DNA of 6,833 nucleotides, taken from NCBI GenBank assembly GCA_023392135.1, contig JAEVZQ010000492.1, positions 1-6,833 on the forward strand, in the 5' to 3' direction. The stretch comes from Pseudomonadota bacterium. Its GTDB lineage: Bacteria; Pseudomonadota; Alphaproteobacteria; Rhizobiales; Hyphomicrobiaceae. Below, in pieces: positions 4,987 to 6,833 of the stretch. The translations under genes and the position numbers were made by a program. Under the pieces are notes generated by a model. That model made no database searches. It was not told where the DNA came from and was given only the letters and a program-made list of their open reading frames with translations. Positions within the stretch are counted from its first letter, which is position 1. Every line of letters starts with the position of its first letter.

Positions 4987-5960
4987 TGAGCCTGACGGAA
5001 TCACATCCCCAGCTCGTCAAGAGATCGCGTGCGCTGCAACTGCTCGCCGAGTTGCCGGGCGCTGCGTATGTTCTCGTTTTGATGTCAGTGCTGCTGGCGT
5101 TTCTGACGCCGGAGTTCTTTTCCGTAGCGAACTTAACGAACGTAGCGCTGCAGATTGCCGTCCTGGCAATCGTGTCCTTCGGGATGACGCTGGTGATCCT
5201 GACCGAAGGGATCGACCTCAGTCTCGGACCGGTGCTGGGATTGTGCGGCGTGGTCATGGGGCTGCTCGTCGTCGCAGGATGGCCCCTGGCCATCGCTGCC
5301 GGAGCGGCGCTGCTGATCGGCGCGGCGTTCGGAACGATGAACGGAATCCTCGTCGCCTATGCCGGCATGCAGCCGTTCATCGTGACGCTCGGCGCCTTCG
5401 GAATTGCGATGTCGTTTGCGATGGTGCTGACCGAGGGCAATTCCGTTACCGGGTTGCCTGAGTTCGTGCGGCTATTCAACGACGGTGTCTTTCTCGGCAT
5501 TCCGGTGCCGATCTGGGCGACGGTTCTTTGTTACGCCGTCACATACATCCTGCTCTATCACACCAGGTTCGGCCGCTACACCTTCGCAATCGGCGGCAAC
5601 CGGCAAGCCCTGATTCTTTCCGGCAGCCCCGCCCGCTTCTATCAGGTCCTCGTCTACGTCTACGCGGGCGCGCTCGCGGCGGTCGGTTCATTCATCATGA
5701 CGGCGCGCATGAATGCGGCGCACCCGACCATCGGCGTCGGCCTCGAATTCGATGCGATTGCCGCCGTGATCCTGGGCGGCACCTCGTTCGAAAAGGGGCG
5801 CGGCGGAATCACCGGCACCGTCATCGGCGCGCTTGCTGTGGGCGTTCTACGCAACGGGCTCAACCTGATGGGTGTCTCGACGGAATGGCAGGTCGCCATG
5901 GTTGGCATGGTGATCATTCTCGCCGTCAGTCTCGACTCGATTCGGGGGCTCAATCGATGA
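4986..5960 (+). CDS. ABC sugar transporter permease, RbsC/AraH-type (first of two)
   Basis: A 324-residue inner-membrane protein of the branched-chain/ribose permease family (BPD_transp_2), full length for the family. Hydrophobic segments lie at roughly 26-42, 52-72, 84-98, 100-116, 129-149, 171-191, 219-240, 256-266, 276-290 and 302-316. Family signatures are EGIDLSLG (74-81), NGILVAYAGMQPFIVTLG (119-136), FGRYTFAIGGN (195-205) and LGGTSFEKGRGGITGTVIGA (263-282). Such permeases form the channel of importers for pentoses, hexoses and related compounds, with a separate ATPase and periplasmic binding protein. Neither partner is in the window. It overlaps the SDR stop by one base (TAATG) and the next permease by four (ATGA), so all three are probably translationally coupled. 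Substrate cannot be inferred from the permease alone. Confidence 0.93.
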   Translation: MSLTESHPQLVKRSRALQLLAELPGAAYVLVLMSVLLAFLTPEFFSVANLTNVALQIAVLAIVSFGMTLVILTEGIDLSLGPVLGLCGVVMGLLVVAGWPLAIAAGAALLIGAAFGTMNGILVAYAGMQPFIVTLGAFGIAMSFAMVLTEGNSVTGLPEFVRLFNDGVFLGIPVPIWATVLCYAVTYILLYHTRFGRYTFAIGGNRQALILSGSPARFYQVLVYVYAGALAAVGSFIMTARMNAAHPTIGVGLEFDAIAAVILGGTSFEKGRGGITGTVIGALAVGVLRNGLNLMGVSTEWQVAMVGMVIILAVSLDSIRGLNR

Positions 5961-6833
5961 CGATGCAGGTTGTGGGACCGAGGACGGGAATGGTGAAGCC
6001 CGAGTTGCTAGGGTTGTCGCCGGACCGCCTGTTCGTCGTCGTTTCGAGGATCGTCGCCCTTTTGCTGATCGTGGTGACGATGTCCATTCTCAGCCCCTAT
6101 TTCCTGACCTGGTCGAACCTGATCAATGTGGTGCGGCATGCCGCGCCGCTGTTCCTGCTGTCGGCCGGCATGACACTGGTGGTGCTGACCGCCGGTATCG
6201 ACCTGTCGGTCGGCTCGGTGCTCGGATTGTCCGCCTGCCTTGCGGCCTCGCTCATTACCGGCGGATATCCCGCGCTCGGCATCCTTGCCGCACTGGGCGC
6301 CGGACTCGCCTGCGGTCTCGTCAACGGAGCGCTGGTCGCGTACGCGTCCGTACCATCGTTCATTGCGACCTACGGCATGCTGTGGATCGCCAATGGATTG
6401 GCCTACATTTTCATGCAGGGCGAGGTGATCTACGGGCTCCCCTCTGAGTTTCGCGTGATCGGGGCTGGCTTTATCGGGCCTATTCCAGTTCCCGTCCTGA
6501 TTATGATCGCCGCGCTGATCGCGTTGCATGTTCTGGCGCACAAGACACCGATTGGCCGTGGAATCTATGCAATCGGCGGCAACCCGGTCGCGGCGCGGCT
6601 GTCAGGCATGCCAGTGCAGCGCCGGCTGGTCTTCGTCTATGCCATCAGCGGATTGATGGCGAGCATTGCAGCGCTCGTCGTGATCGCGCGCACGAATGCA
6701 GCCGATGTCAGCCTTGGCGAGGAGCAGCTCCTGCCGGCAATCGCAGCCGTTTGCCTCGGTGGCACCTCCCTTTTCGGCGGGGTCGGCGGAGTTGCCGGAA
6801 CTGCGGTCGGCGCAATCATTCTGGCCCTCATTC
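5957..6833 (+). CDS. ABC sugar transporter permease, RbsC/AraH-type (second of two), C-terminus cut by window edge
   Basis: Open from the ATG at 5957 to the window end, giving 292 residues; the family length implies roughly 30 are missing. It shares the fold of the preceding permease but is clearly different in sequence. Signatures are AGIDLSVG (79-86), NGALVAYASVPSFIATYG (123-140), IGRGIYAIGGNPVAARLSG (199-217) and LGGTSLFGGVGGVAGTAVGA (267-286). A 24-residue cytoplasmic tail precedes the first membrane segment (about 25-45). Paired, non-identical permeases of this family occur in known importers such as YtfT/YjfF and LsrC/LsrD, so a heterodimeric channel is likely. The start overlaps the previous stop as ATGA. 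An in-frame ATG at 5990 has GAGG 6 nt upstream and would remove 11 residues, a realistic alternative. The ATPase and binding-protein genes may follow to the right. Confidence 0.92.
   Translation, partial: MTMQVVGPRTGMVKPELLGLSPDRLFVVVSRIVALLLIVVTMSILSPYFLTWSNLINVVRHAAPLFLLSAGMTLVVLTAGIDLSVGSVLGLSACLAASLITGGYPALGILAALGAGLACGLVNGALVAYASVPSFIATYGMLWIANGLAYIFMQGEVIYGLPSEFRVIGAGFIGPIPVPVLIMIAALIALHVLAHKTPIGRGIYAIGGNPVAARLSGMPVQRRLVFVYAISGLMASIAALVVIARTNAADVSLGEEQLLPAIAAVCLGGTSLFGGVGGVAGTAVGAIILALI

Noticed and set aside
4228..5004. Minus-strand open frame (258 codons) opposite the second SDR
   Set aside because: It overlaps the SDR coding region completely and shows no domain pattern. The SDR has full cofactor and catalytic motifs.
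6008..6541. Minus-strand open frame (177 codons) opposite the second permease
   Set aside because: The translation is highly polar and repetitive in Gln, Arg, Asp and His, the mirror of membrane-segment codons. The opposite strand encodes an unmistakable permease.

Overview
The window is GC-rich, densely coding bacterial DNA. Its gene types (IclR regulator, RbsC-type ABC permeases, extended SDR enzymes, TIM-barrel sugar isomerase) and codon use suggest an alphaproteobacterium, most likely of the Rhizobiales. That assignment is inference: no rRNA or other phylogenetic marker is present. I read the region as one carbohydrate or sugar-acid catabolism and uptake locus whose substrate cannot be named from sequence alone.

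Layout: on the minus strand, reading leftward from about 1245, an extended SDR (NAD-dependent epimerase/dehydrogenase; 1245 to 358) is followed after 61 nt by the N-terminal part of a xylose-isomerase-like TIM-barrel protein that runs off the left edge (296 to 1). A 250-nt divergent intergenic region (1246-1495) separates these from a plus-strand run: aldehyde dehydrogenase (1496-2941), IclR-family regulator (2986-3858), a 165-nt gap, a second extended SDR (4024-4986), and two different RbsC-family permeases. The first permease (4986-5960) overlaps the preceding gene by 1 nt. The second (5957 to beyond the right edge) overlaps the first by 4 nt. Both edge genes are incomplete.

How it may work: the two permeases probably form a heterodimeric importer channel. 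Its ATPase and periplasmic binding protein are not in the window and probably lie beyond the right edge. The sugar or sugar derivative would then be processed by the SDRs, the TIM-barrel isomerase/epimerase and the aldehyde dehydrogenase. No kinase, aldolase, dehydratase or lactonase is visible, so the pathway is incomplete here. The IclR protein is the obvious local regulator.

The most informative non-coding signal is in the divergent region. Two copies of a promoter-like module point outward in mirror image, each with a TTGAC-type -35 box abutting a 15-bp imperfect palindrome of the form TTTCACA-N-TGTGAAA. Related half-sites recur in the gap ahead of the second SDR. This suggests that one regulator, probably the IclR protein, controls both directions and the transport unit. 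I see no mobile elements, CRISPR arrays, tRNAs, rRNAs or convincing intrinsic terminators.
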